A stretch of DNA of 12,582 nucleotides from Oscillospiraceae bacterium. Its GTDB lineage: Bacteria; Bacillota_A; Clostridia; Oscillospirales; Oscillospiraceae. Positions within the stretch are counted from its first letter, which is position 1, and every line of letters begins with the position of its first letter. The stretch is taken from contig JAFYCC010000060.1 of NCBI GenBank assembly GCA_017539885.1, positions 1-12,582 of the forward strand, written 5' to 3'. The notes below the pieces were generated by a model. It searched no databases and was not told the origin of the DNA. It was given only the letters and a program-made list of their open reading frames with translations. Below are positions 1-7,087 of the stretch, piece after piece. Both the position numbers and the translations under genes were made by a program.

Positions 1-141
1 AACACCTTCGCCCCCGGCGGCGGCTTCGTCTACTCCGCGGCCGTCATGGGCAAGTTCACCGACCCGCTCTTCCAGCAGAAGAGCAAGATCATCGCGGACT
101 ACTATTTCGCCCACGTCAAGGACTACTACAAGACCCACTGA
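1..141 (+). CDS. 3' end of a gene, possibly uroporphyrinogen decarboxylase-like
   Basis: The first 46 codons read open from base 1 and end in TGA at 139-141; the start lies outside the window. The segment begins NTFAPGGGFVYS and ends with an aromatic- and Lys-rich helix (ADYYFAHVKDYYKTH). A Gly-rich 'APGGG(F/Y)V(F/Y)' turn followed by a C-terminal helix is typical of the end of uroporphyrinogen-III decarboxylase/methyltransferase-like TIM barrels, which in Clostridia often act on methylated substrates rather than haem precursors. That assignment is inference from 46 residues and is weak. A strong hairpin terminator begins 15 bases after the stop, so this gene ends its transcription unit. It is convergent with the regulator at 247-1830. 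Confidence 0.6.
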   Translation, partial: NTFAPGGGFVYSAAVMGKFTDPLFQQKSKIIADYYFAHVKDYYKTH

Positions 142-155
142 CGCTACAATCGCTG

Positions 156-191
156 AAAGCGCTCCGGACTTCGATCGTCCGGAGCGCTTTT
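156..191. terminator. Rho-independent terminator between convergent genes
   Basis: A perfect 14-bp stem (156-169 with 177-190) closes a 7-base loop, TTCGATC. The + strand reads out through CTTTTCG and the - strand through CTTTC. It sits between the ends of the + strand partial gene (141) and the - strand regulator (stop at 247), so it probably serves both. Confidence 0.85.
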
Positions 192-246
192 CGCTTGCTG
201 TTCCCTGCCGCGCACGCGGCGGCAGTCTCTTCTCTTTTCCGTGTTC

Positions 247-1830
247 TTAGTCTTCTATCCCGTAGAGATCCAGCATCAGGAAGCTCATCAGAAGCGCGCC
301 GCGCACGTCGGCGTCGTCGAGATCTCCGAGCTGCGCGGTCTGGCGCAGGTGCTCGATGCGGTAGACGACGCTGTTGCGGTGGAGGTGCAGCGCCTCGCCC
401 GTCTCCTTGGCGCGGCGCTCGTTGACCAGATAGGTGTACAGGAGCTGCAGGTCGTTCGAGCCGCGCCGTCTGTCGCTGGCTTCGATGCGCCGCAGGGTCT
501 GCGCCGCCTCGCCCGCGCGCCACTGCGCGATCTCCTCGTAGGTCTGCTCGCCGAGCAGGCAGTACGCCTGATACCTGTCGTAGGTGAACACGTGCGGCGG
601 TCCCTTGCGCGGACGTTCGATCTTTGCTCTGCGCTGCAGGCGTTCCCCGCAGCCGAGCGCCTGCCCCGCCTGCCGGTACGCCGCGGGATACGCGCTCAGT
701 TCGGTGAACGCGGCGCTCACGCCGCAGGAGAGCTCGTACCGTTCGAGCAGCGCGAGCATCCGCTGCATCCCCTCCTGCGCGTCGCGCTCCGTCTGCCGTT
801 CGGGTCCGACGCCGATGAGGACCACCAGCTCCTGCCGGTGCATCGTCAGATGCAGATGGGAGAAGGTCCCGTTCAGATCCTTGCTCAGGCGCCCGACGAG
901 CGTATCCGCGACCGTGCTCACCGGGATCCGGAAGAGATAAAAGAAGTGCTCCCTGGGAAAGCCGCTCTGCAGCAGCTGCCGCTCCGCGGCCTCGAAATCG
1001 GTCACGGCGCCGCCGAGCAGTTCCGTGAGCAGCGAGCTGTACAGCAGCAGGCCGGCGTTCTGGTTCTCCCAGTCCCGCGCGGCGAACTTGGCGATGAACT
1101 CGCAGAGCATGTTGTACAGATCCACGATATCCGGCGTGGCCGGATGGTTGTTGCAGGTCATGACGGCGTGCGCCGCGTAGTTCCCGTCGATGCGGAAGAT
1201 GCGGCCGACCAGCGTGTACGGCGAGAAGACGTGTCCGTTGTCGATGTAGAAGTCGTGCTCCTCCCAGAAGCGCACGCGTCCCGTGTCGCGGAACTTCGCC
1301 ACGACGGACTCCGGATGATAGCCGTGTTCGATCATGCGGCGGCAGATCTCGTCGTCGCAGGGGATGTTGGCCGTATTGGCCACGAGCCGGAAGGTGCTGT
1401 CGCTCACGGCGATGTAGTTGCCGATCACGGGCTTGCTCATCTCCATGATCTCCTGCAGGCTGCAGCCGTCGTTCATGGCCTCCACCATGCGCATGCGCCA
1501 GTCCAGGATGCGCAGGAAGCACTCGCTGAGCCGCCGGTAGACCTCGTAATGCGGCACGTTCGCGCGCACGAGCACCGCGCCGCGCAGACGCTCCGGTTCC
1601 GGAGCCTCCGCCTCCGGCGCGCAGACGCACACCGGCACGCATCCCTCCGGTATCTCCGTCATATGCAGAAAGTCCTCCGCCGCGCAGACGGACATGCGCT
1701 CCGGCCGCGCCTCCGAGCCGTCGCAGATCAGTTCCACGCCGCTGAGACGGCACGCGTCCGGCTCCTGCACGAAGCACTCCGCCGGCCAGTCCCGCAGCGC
1801 CGCGAGCAGCATATTCAGCGTAACAAGCAC
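247..1830 (-). CDS. PucR/CdaR-type transcriptional regulator
   Basis: A 527-residue DNA-binding regulator. The C-terminus carries the PucR-type helix-turn-helix, about residues 467-520, with the signature LHLHRNSVVYRIEHL at 481-495. Before it, about 285-400, is a CdaR GGDEF-like segment. Residues about 115-240 look like the GAF-like sensory region of Firmicutes PucR proteins (CSLQEIMEMSKPVIGNYIAVSD). The first 110 residues are unassigned. The start is GTG at 1830, preceded by AGGGAGGAG with a 6-base gap; the in-frame ATG at 1813 lacks such a site. Family members sense small metabolites and usually control neighbouring catabolic genes. The gene diverges from the 3-hydroxyacyl-CoA dehydrogenase, the likeliest target, but ligand and target are not shown by the sequence. 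Confidence 0.88.
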   Translation of the reverse strand: MLVTLNMLLAALRDWPAECFVQEPDACRLSGVELICDGSEARPERMSVCAAEDFLHMTEIPEGCVPVCVCAPEAEAPEPERLRGAVLVRANVPHYEVYRRLSECFLRILDWRMRMVEAMNDGCSLQEIMEMSKPVIGNYIAVSDSTFRLVANTANIPCDDEICRRMIEHGYHPESVVAKFRDTGRVRFWEEHDFYIDNGHVFSPYTLVGRIFRIDGNYAAHAVMTCNNHPATPDIVDLYNMLCEFIAKFAARDWENQNAGLLLYSSLLTELLGGAVTDFEAAERQLLQSGFPREHFFYLFRIPVSTVADTLVGRLSKDLNGTFSHLHLTMHRQELVVLIGVGPERQTERDAQEGMQRMLALLERYELSCGVSAAFTELSAYPAAYRQAGQALGCGERLQRRAKIERPRKGPPHVFTYDRYQAYCLLGEQTYEEIAQWRAGEAAQTLRRIEASDRRRGSNDLQLLYTYLVNERRAKETGEALHLHRNSVVYRIEHLRQTAQLGDLDDADVRGALLMSFLMLDLYGIED

Positions 1831-1860
1831 AGGCTTCTCCTCCCTGTCCCGTTTTTCCCG

Positions 1861-1890
1861 ATTGTATCACAAATCCGCGGCCTCTGTCCA
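1861..1890 (-). promoter_or_regulatory. Promoter of the PucR-type regulator
   Basis: On the - strand, TGGACA (1890-1885) is followed after 18 bp by TACAAT (1866-1861). TGA precedes the hexamer and makes an extended -10. Transcription would begin near 1854, leaving a leader of about 24 bases with the GGAGG site. A small inverted repeat, CCTCTG-N8-CAGAGG (1881-1900), overlaps the -35 and could be a site for autoregulation. Confidence 0.6.
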
Positions 1891-1981
1891 CATGCAGAGG
1901 GAGTCCGTCCGGCTATGCAGTGCCCCGCGGCCATGCTTTTGCAGCCCTGAACCCTGAAAAATACCAATAATTGTGAAAAAT

Positions 1982-2005
1982 AGTCTGTCAAATAATTGAC
2001 AGACT
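1982..2005. promoter_or_regulatory. Palindromic operator candidate over the dehydrogenase -35 box
   Basis: AGTCTGTCAA and TTGACAGACT form perfect 10-bp inverted arms around a 4-base spacer (ATAA). The right arm contains the TTGACA -35 box of the + strand promoter. By symmetry the left arm carries TTGACA on the - strand, but no good - strand -10 sits at the right distance. AATAATTG also occurs twice, at 1966-1973 and 1991-1998. A dimeric regulator bound here would block RNA polymerase. The adjacent PucR-type protein is a candidate, by position only. Confidence 0.6.
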
Positions 2006-2024
2006 CTGCTGTTTCTATTACAAT
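1996..2024 (+). promoter_or_regulatory. Promoter of the 3-hydroxyacyl-CoA dehydrogenase gene
   Basis: TTGACA (1996-2001), a 17-bp spacer, then TACAAT (2019-2024), close to the sigma-A consensus. Transcription would start near 2031 and give a leader of about 63 bases. The surrounding 1950-2030 is AT-rich against very GC-rich genes on both sides. Confidence 0.8.
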
Positions 2025-2093
2025 GGCGTTGCTGGATGCCTTCCGGGCAACCGCCGGCAGATAATCAATAACGATTACAGGAGTGGAAAAAAC

Positions 2094-3074
2094 ATGGAAT
2101 TCAAAAACGTAACCGTCATCGGCGGCGGCGTTCTGGGCAGCCAGATCGCCTATCAGTGCGCCTACAAGGGCTTCACGGTCAGCGTCTATCTGCGCAGCGA
2201 GGCGTCCGTCGAGCGCGCGAAGCCGAAATTCGAGCGTCTGCGCAACATCTATCTGGACGATCTGGAAAAGACGAAGGCGCAGCTCGGCAAGGGCGGGACC
2301 TATTCCCGCGGCCTGATCGACAGCTTCGTATCCGTCAGGCCGGCCGACATCGACGAGCTGAAGGGGCGCGCGGAGGAGGCCTACAGTTCTCTTATCCTCA
2401 CGACCGATCTTGCGGAAGCCGTCCGCGACGCGGACCTCGTGATCGAGTCGATGGCGGAGGATCCGAAGCAGAAGATCGAGTTCTACCGCACGATGGCGCC
2501 GCTGCTTCCCGAAAAGACCGTGATCGCCACGAATTCCTCGACCATGCTCCCGAGCACTTTCCGCGACTACACCGGACGCCCGGAAAAGTATCTCGCGCTG
2601 CATTTCGCCAACGAGATCTGGAAGAACAACACCGCGGAGATCATGGGACACGACGGCACGGATCCGAGATACTGCGACGCGCTTGAAGGCTTTGCAAGAG
2701 ACATCGGCATGGTGCCGCTGCGTCTGCACAGGGAGCAGCCGGGCTACATCCTCAACAGTCTGCTCGTTCCCTTCCTCAACGCGGCGCAGGCGCTCTTCGC
2801 AACGGACGTCGCCGATCCGGAGACCATCGACATGACCTGGATGCTGGCCACGGGCGCGCCGGCCGGCCCCTTCCGCATCCTGGACGTAGTCGGACTGACG
2901 ACCGCGTACAACATCGTAAAGATGAATCCGCTCTCCGCGGATCCAGAGACCGTGCCTGGGAAGATCGCGGCGAAGCTCAAGGAGTACATCGACGCGGGCA
3001 AGACCGGCGTCAACGCCGGCGAGGGCTTCTACAAGTACGAATCCTTCCGGCACGGCATGGACATGGAAGGCTGA
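2094..3074 (+). CDS. 3-hydroxyacyl-CoA dehydrogenase family protein
   Basis: A 326-residue cytoplasmic NAD(P)-dependent dehydrogenase that would oxidise a 3-hydroxyacyl-CoA, or reduce a 3-oxoacyl-CoA. The N-terminal Rossmann motif is G10-x-G12-x-x-G15. Catalytic residues are visible with the spacing of mitochondrial HAD: Ser149, His170, Glu182 and Asn221 (QPGYILN). The C-terminal helical dimerisation domain covers about 215-315 and includes the GEGFYKY turn. Butyrate-pathway Hbd is about 282 residues; this one is longer, mainly around residues 45-100, and has HFANE where HFFNP is usual, so its substrate may not be acetoacetyl-CoA. L-carnitine or another hydroxyacid dehydrogenase of the same fold is an alternative. 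AGGAG lies 10 bases before the ATG. It is monocistronic, between its own promoter and a strong terminator. Confidence 0.88.
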   Translation: MEFKNVTVIGGGVLGSQIAYQCAYKGFTVSVYLRSEASVERAKPKFERLRNIYLDDLEKTKAQLGKGGTYSRGLIDSFVSVRPADIDELKGRAEEAYSSLILTTDLAEAVRDADLVIESMAEDPKQKIEFYRTMAPLLPEKTVIATNSSTMLPSTFRDYTGRPEKYLALHFANEIWKNNTAEIMGHDGTDPRYCDALEGFARDIGMVPLRLHREQPGYILNSLLVPFLNAAQALFATDVADPETIDMTWMLATGAPAGPFRILDVVGLTTAYNIVKMNPLSADPETVPGKIAAKLKEYIDAGKTGVNAGEGFYKYESFRHGMDMEG

Positions 3075-3122
3075 TCGCCTCTGCGCGCCCCTGAGGCGGC
3101 GCGGGCTCTCATGACCCGATAT

Positions 3123-3167
3123 AACAGTGACGCAGCAGCCCGGTGCGGACTGCTGCGTCACTGTTTT
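3123..3167. terminator. Shared terminator of the dehydrogenase and TRAP operon
   Basis: A perfect 16-bp stem (3123-3138 with 3150-3165) has an 11-base loop and is followed on the + strand by TTTTCC. It lies 48 bases after the dehydrogenase stop and 19 bases beyond the dctQ stop on the other strand. On the - strand the tail is TTATAT, a weaker end. Confidence 0.88.
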
Positions 3168-3184
3168 CCTGTATTGGTTTTATC

Positions 3185-3718
3185 TCACATCGGCCACTCG
3201 GAGATGACGCGCTCGCGCACCTCGCGGTTGAAGAGGCCCACCGTGTTCTTCACCGCTCCGTAGATCAGCTCGATGGCGAACAGGCACAGACCCACGCCCA
3301 TCAGGAAGTAGAAGGGATAGTAGGGGATGTACAGCGTGTCCGTGGCCGCCTTCATCATCTGCTGGAAGCCCGCGTGCACGAAAGACGCGTAGGCCAGCAG
3401 GACGCCGACGACGGCGCTGATCCAGTTGACGACCGTCCAGCAGATCATGGGACCGCTGCCGGGCAGCTTGCGCATGAAGAAGGTGATCTCCACCATGCCC
3501 TTCTTGTGCTGCGTATAGGCCATGCCGAAGAAGATCAGGATGGTCTCGCCCAGTCCGACATACTCGCTGCTGCCGCGCAGGGAGTTGTGCAGCACGAAGC
3601 GGCGGAACACGTCCACGATGATGACGCCGAAGTTGAACACCAGCGCCAGTGCCGCGACGATGCAGCCGGCCAGTCCGATGTAGCCGACGATCTTCTCAAC
3701 CTTTTCAAGCGTTTTCAC
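3185..3718 (-). CDS. dctQ: TRAP transporter small membrane subunit (DctQ)
   Basis: A 177-residue integral membrane protein with four hydrophobic segments, the size and layout of DctQ. The segment EYVGLGETILIFFGMAY then QHKKGMVEITFF matches the family's 'A-x-x-x-(R/K)-x-x-H-(V/I)' region after the second helix. DctQ pairs with DctM to couple sodium influx to substrate uptake. The start is GTG at 3718, with an AGGCGG-type site upstream. It is last in the operon, 53 bases after dctP. Confidence 0.85.
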   Translation of the reverse strand: MKTLEKVEKIVGYIGLAGCIVAALALVFNFGVIIVDVFRRFVLHNSLRGSSEYVGLGETILIFFGMAYTQHKKGMVEITFFMRKLPGSGPMICWTVVNWISAVVGVLLAYASFVHAGFQQMMKAATDTLYIPYYPFYFLMGVGLCLFAIELIYGAVKNTVGLFNREVRERVISEWPM

Positions 3719-3771
3719 GGAAAAACACCGCCTTTGTGAAATCAGTCTCCGTTAGCCGTTGCGCGGGGGGA

Positions 3772-4842
3772 TCAGTTGTAGTAGTCGTACACGCCGTTGT
3801 AGTACTCGATGAACTCGCGGGTCTTGTCGAAGATGCCCTGGCCGTCGTAGCCGGCGGCGTTCATCTCTTCGATCCAGGCCGCCCAGACGTCCTCGGCGGC
3901 GGCGGTCAGCTCGGCGTTGAAGGAATCGCTGATGGGCTCGACGGTGATGCCGGCGGCCTCGGCCTTGGCGACCATCTCGTCGCGCTGCTCGGCGTAGATC
4001 TGGCCGATGCGGTCACGGAACCACTGCTGGGTGCCGTCGATCATGGCCTTCAGGTCGTCGGGCAGGGCGTTGTACTTGTCCTTGTTCAGGCAGAACAGCA
4101 GTTCGCTGGCGCAGCAGTGCGCATCGACGATGTAGCCGGTCTGCTCGAGCAGAGCGCCGGACTGGATCTTGTCCCAGTCGTAGAGGTAGGAGTTGATGAT
4201 GCCCTTCTCGAGGTACTCATAGCCCTCGTTGGAGCCGGCGTTGACGGGGTTGGCGCCGATGGCGGTGACCCAGTTGGAGTTGAAGCCGCCGGTCACGCGC
4301 ATGTTCAGGCCCTTGAGGTCGGCCATGCTGGTGACGGGAGTCTTGTCCTTGAAGCCGATAGGCATGGTGGTGGCGGAGTGCAGGGTCACGACGTAGAGGT
4401 TGCTCAGGGACTCGGTGTAGTAATCCGTCTGCTCGAGCATGGCGGTCAGGGTCGCGGAGGCGACGTCGGCGTTGTGCACGCCCATCATCGGCAGAGTCAG
4501 AGCCTCGGCCGGACGGTAGAGGCCGGCGTAGATGGTCATGGCGGACCAGAAACCGTCGGTCAGACCGCCGACGCAGTTGCTCACGCAGTCCTTGATGCTG
4601 CCGAGCTGGCCGTTGGCGCAGATCTGCATGTCGAGACGGCCGCCGGACTTCTCCTTGAGCATGTCGCTCCACTCGGTCAGAGCGATGTACGCGCCGGAGT
4701 TCTCGGGGTTCGGATAGTCGATCTTGAAGGTGTAGACCTTGTCGTCGGACTTGCCGCCGGCCTTGGCGCCGCCGCAGCCGCCGAGCAGCATGGCCGCGAC
4801 CAGCACCAGGGCGAGGATCGCGATGCTCTTCGTCTTTTTCAT
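3772..4842 (-). CDS. dctP: TRAP transporter solute-binding lipoprotein (DctP)
   Basis: A 356-residue extracellular binding protein that delivers an organic acid to DctQM. It opens with a lipoprotein signal (MKKTK, hydrophobic core, lipobox LGGC with Cys23), so it would be lipid-anchored as expected in a Gram-positive cell. The DctP fold is evident throughout, and the GLNMRVTGG segment places Arg182 where the family binds the substrate carboxylate. Near the C-terminus are the usual amphipathic helices. AAGGAG lies 9 bases before the ATG. A small hairpin (TCCCC-TCA-GGGGA, 4877-4889) sits in the 58-base gap after dctM and might favour higher expression of this subunit. The substrate cannot be read from the sequence. 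Confidence 0.9.
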   Translation of the reverse strand: MKKTKSIAILALVLVAAMLLGGCGGAKAGGKSDDKVYTFKIDYPNPENSGAYIALTEWSDMLKEKSGGRLDMQICANGQLGSIKDCVSNCVGGLTDGFWSAMTIYAGLYRPAEALTLPMMGVHNADVASATLTAMLEQTDYYTESLSNLYVVTLHSATTMPIGFKDKTPVTSMADLKGLNMRVTGGFNSNWVTAIGANPVNAGSNEGYEYLEKGIINSYLYDWDKIQSGALLEQTGYIVDAHCCASELLFCLNKDKYNALPDDLKAMIDGTQQWFRDRIGQIYAEQRDEMVAKAEAAGITVEPISDSFNAELTAAAEDVWAAWIEEMNAAGYDGQGIFDKTREFIEYYNGVYDYYN

Positions 4843-4900
4843 TTCCGTTCTCTCCTTGTTTAGTTTGAATATTGGATCCCCTCAGGGGAGTTGCGACTTG

Positions 4901-6217
4901 TCAGATGACCGGACCGTAGATCAGGTTCGGCAGCCAGGTGGCCAGCGACGGGATCAGGATCACCAGCACGGTCACGGCGAAGATGGCGATGCAGTAGGGC
5001 ACGACGCGCTTGAACACGTCCGCGAGCCGGACCTCGGAGGAGATCGTCGAGGCTACGAACACGCCGAAGCAGATCGGGGGCGTGATGCTGCCGGCGCACA
5101 TGATCAGAACGATCACCACGCCGAACCAGATCGGGTCGAAGCCCAGGCCGGTGGCCACGGGCAGGAAGATCGGCACGGTCAGCAGCACGGTGGCCATGGA
5201 GTCCATGACCATGCCCAGCAGGAAGTAGATGACCACGATGACGAGCATGATGACGTAGCGGTTCACGTTCATGTTCGTGGCGAGGCTCGCCAGATCCTGC
5301 GGCAGATGCGTCGCGGTGAGGAAGTATCCGAAGACGTAGGCGCCCAGCATGATGAGGAACACCATGCAGATGCTCTTGACGGAGTCGCCCAGCGCCTTGA
5401 GGAATCCCTTGAACGAGAATTTTCCGGTGAAGACCGTGTAGAGGAAGGCCAGGAAGCAGCCGACCGCGGCGGCCTCGGTGGCGGAAAAGATCCCGCTGAA
5501 CATGCCGCCGATGACAGCGGCGAAGAGCACGACGATCGGGATCAGGCCCAGCAGGCTCTTGAGCTTGGCCTTCATGGGGTAGCTCTCCCCTTTGGGTCCC
5601 AGCGCCGGGTTTATCGCGCACAGGATCGAGCAGGCCGCGATATAGGCGACGAGCAGGATGATGCCCGGGATGATGCCCGCCGCGAACAGTCTGCCGACGG
5701 AACACGCGGCGATCACGCCGAAAAGGATGAAGCCGGTCGACGGGGGGATCAGCCAGCTGAGCGTGCCTCCGGCCGCCGCGGTTGCCAGACTCAGGCCGCC
5801 GTCATACTTGAAGCGCTTCATCTCCGGGTAGGACAGCTTGCCCATCGTCAGCACGGTCGCGTTGGTCGCGCCGCAGATGGCGCCGAAGCCTCCGCAGGCG
5901 ACGAGCGTGGCGAAACTCAGGCCGCCGGGCAGGCGTCCGAGCCAGTGTTCGCAGCAGTCGTACAGGCCTTTGCCCATGCCCGACATCAGCGCGAACGAGC
6001 CCATCAGCACGAACAATGGTATGACGACCATCGTATAGCTGGAGGCGTTGGAGAACGGCACGGTGCGGAACAGGAAGATCGCCTGGTTCCAGCTCCCGGT
6101 CGCGATCCAGTAGCCGATCAGTCCGACGAAGAACATGCTCATGCCCATGTTCATGCCCAGGAAAGTCAGCAGGATCATCACGAGGATCCCGAGGATCCCC
6201 AGCAGGGTGAGGCTCAT
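4901..6217 (-). CDS. dctM: TRAP transporter large membrane subunit (DctM)
   Basis: A 438-residue membrane protein of about 12 hydrophobic segments, full length for DctM. The family motif is clear: IPPS at 157-160, then GRLFAAGIIPG at 175-185; a second pseudo-repeat motif, SITPPICFGVF, lies near the C-terminus. DctM carries the sodium-coupled transport path. AAAGGAG lies 10 bases before the ATG at 6217. It follows the DUF3237 gene by 42 bases and precedes dctP by 58. Placing M before P and Q differs from the common P-Q-M order. Confidence 0.92.
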   Translation of the reverse strand: MSLTLLGILGILVMILLTFLGMNMGMSMFFVGLIGYWIATGSWNQAIFLFRTVPFSNASSYTMVVIPLFVLMGSFALMSGMGKGLYDCCEHWLGRLPGGLSFATLVACGGFGAICGATNATVLTMGKLSYPEMKRFKYDGGLSLATAAAGGTLSWLIPPSTGFILFGVIAACSVGRLFAAGIIPGIILLVAYIAACSILCAINPALGPKGESYPMKAKLKSLLGLIPIVVLFAAVIGGMFSGIFSATEAAAVGCFLAFLYTVFTGKFSFKGFLKALGDSVKSICMVFLIMLGAYVFGYFLTATHLPQDLASLATNMNVNRYVIMLVIVVIYFLLGMVMDSMATVLLTVPIFLPVATGLGFDPIWFGVVIVLIMCAGSITPPICFGVFVASTISSEVRLADVFKRVVPYCIAIFAVTVLVILIPSLATWLPNLIYGPVI

Positions 6218-6259
6218 GCTTCTATGTCTCCTTTCTTCGGATAGAGACGCGCGGGCGGC

Positions 6260-6730
6260 TTACTCGAGTTCGACCATGTAGTACTCCAGCACGATCGCGT
6301 CCGGCGTGCGGGTGCCGACCGTGATGAAGAGCCGGTCCTCGAGGATTCTCAGGCTCTCGTCGTAGATCTCGAAGCTGGGATGGGTGACGCAGTAGTAGGC
6401 TTCCGCGGGCGCGAAGCCGCCGGAGAGCACCGTCTCGACGTACTCGGGCGGCACGGTGCGGATGCCGTCGTTCTGGACGTAGAAGCTGCGTCCGTCTCTG
6501 AGCCGCACGCCGTAACGCGCGGAGAGATCTGCGCGGCCGTTGGGACGGACGACCTGGCTGTCCACCGTGTCGGCGAGCAGCTCGCCGTCGAAGGGAAGCG
6601 CGAAGCCCACGCAGACGCCGCTCGGGCAGTGGATCAGCTGCCGGCGGCCGGCCCTGCTCCCCTGTCCGATAAAGGTGGGTCTGTCCACCTGCGCGTGGAC
6701 CTCGAACGCCTTGACAAGTTTCGGTGTCAT
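6260..6730 (-). CDS. DUF3237 (UPF0311) family protein
   Basis: A 156-residue soluble protein with no signal peptide or membrane segment, the usual size for DUF3237. Family features are RRQLIHCPSG near 29-38, RADLSARYGVRLRDG at 66-80, and YVQNDGIR at 84-91, followed by a beta-rich C-terminus. The family is predicted to form a lipocalin-like beta barrel and often sits in catabolic clusters, but no activity is established. AAGGAG lies 8 bases before the ATG. As the first gene of the TRAP operon it may bind or process the imported compound; that is inference from position. Confidence 0.8.
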   Translation of the reverse strand: MTPKLVKAFEVHAQVDRPTFIGQGSRAGRRQLIHCPSGVCVGFALPFDGELLADTVDSQVVRPNGRADLSARYGVRLRDGRSFYVQNDGIRTVPPEYVETVLSGGFAPAEAYYCVTHPSFEIYDESLRILEDRLFITVGTRTPDAIVLEYYMVELE

Positions 6731-6912
6731 TCTGACAACTCCTTTGCAGTGAACGTCCCTTTGCGGGACGCGTTTTTCTGTAACTGTGTAAATCTATGGT
6801 AGCATGGCATATTTGCAAAAGTCCATACGCAGTATTTTCAAATATTCGAGTATTTGCTGTAATAATTTACAGCTCCTGTATGACGCCGCGTTTTCTGCTG
6901 TAATATATGCAA
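6731..6912 (-). promoter_or_regulatory. AT-rich control region of the TRAP operon
   Basis: No gene is supported between 6731 and 7087. Next to the DUF3237 start, the leader contains a hairpin, CGTCCC-TTTGC-GGGACG (6754-6770), just upstream of the ribosome site. Two palindromes abut: CAAATATTCGAGTATTTG (6839-6856, one mismatched pair) and GCTGTAA-TAAT-TTACAGC (6856-6873). GCTGTAATA recurs at 6897-6905, 41 bp from its first copy at 6856, and TATTTGC recurs at 6810 and 6851, also 41 bp apart. The best - strand promoter is weak: TTGCAA (6818-6813), 16 bp, TAGATT (6796-6791). Operator sites for an unknown regulator are likely; the exact promoter is uncertain. Confidence 0.5.
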
Positions 6913-6914
6913 AG

Positions 6915-6964
6915 CCCGGGGCGGCACCATCACGACATGCGATGCTGCCCGCCCCGGGTGTTTT
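6915..6964. terminator. Terminator-like hairpin after the AAA ATPase gene
   Basis: CCCGGGGCGG (6915-6924) pairs with CCGCCCCGGG (6949-6958), with partial pairing continuing into the loop. The + strand runs out through TGTTTT, the - strand through GCTTTGC. The only gene pointing at it is the - strand ATPase ending at 7088, so it probably terminates that transcript and insulates the TRAP control region, although its T-run is better on the + strand. Confidence 0.55.
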
Positions 6965-7087
6965 CGTGAATATGTTTTGTGGAATCCGTTTCAGAGAAGA
7001 GACCTGTTGCTGCCCGGCAGGAACGCCCGGCAAATCAAACGCCTGTTTGGTGACGTCGCAGCCGGACAACATCTGTCGGGTCCCCGC

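Noticed and set aside
116..1891. Long open frames overlapping the regulator (116-1891 - and 241-1950 +)
   Set aside because: Shadow frames of a GC-rich gene; Arg/Ala/Gly-rich, no family features, no ribosome site. The frame at 247-1830 has a clear HTH.
3649..6244. Long + strand frames opposite dctP and dctM
   Set aside because: Val/Gly/His/Asp-rich antisense shadows of recognised TRAP genes.
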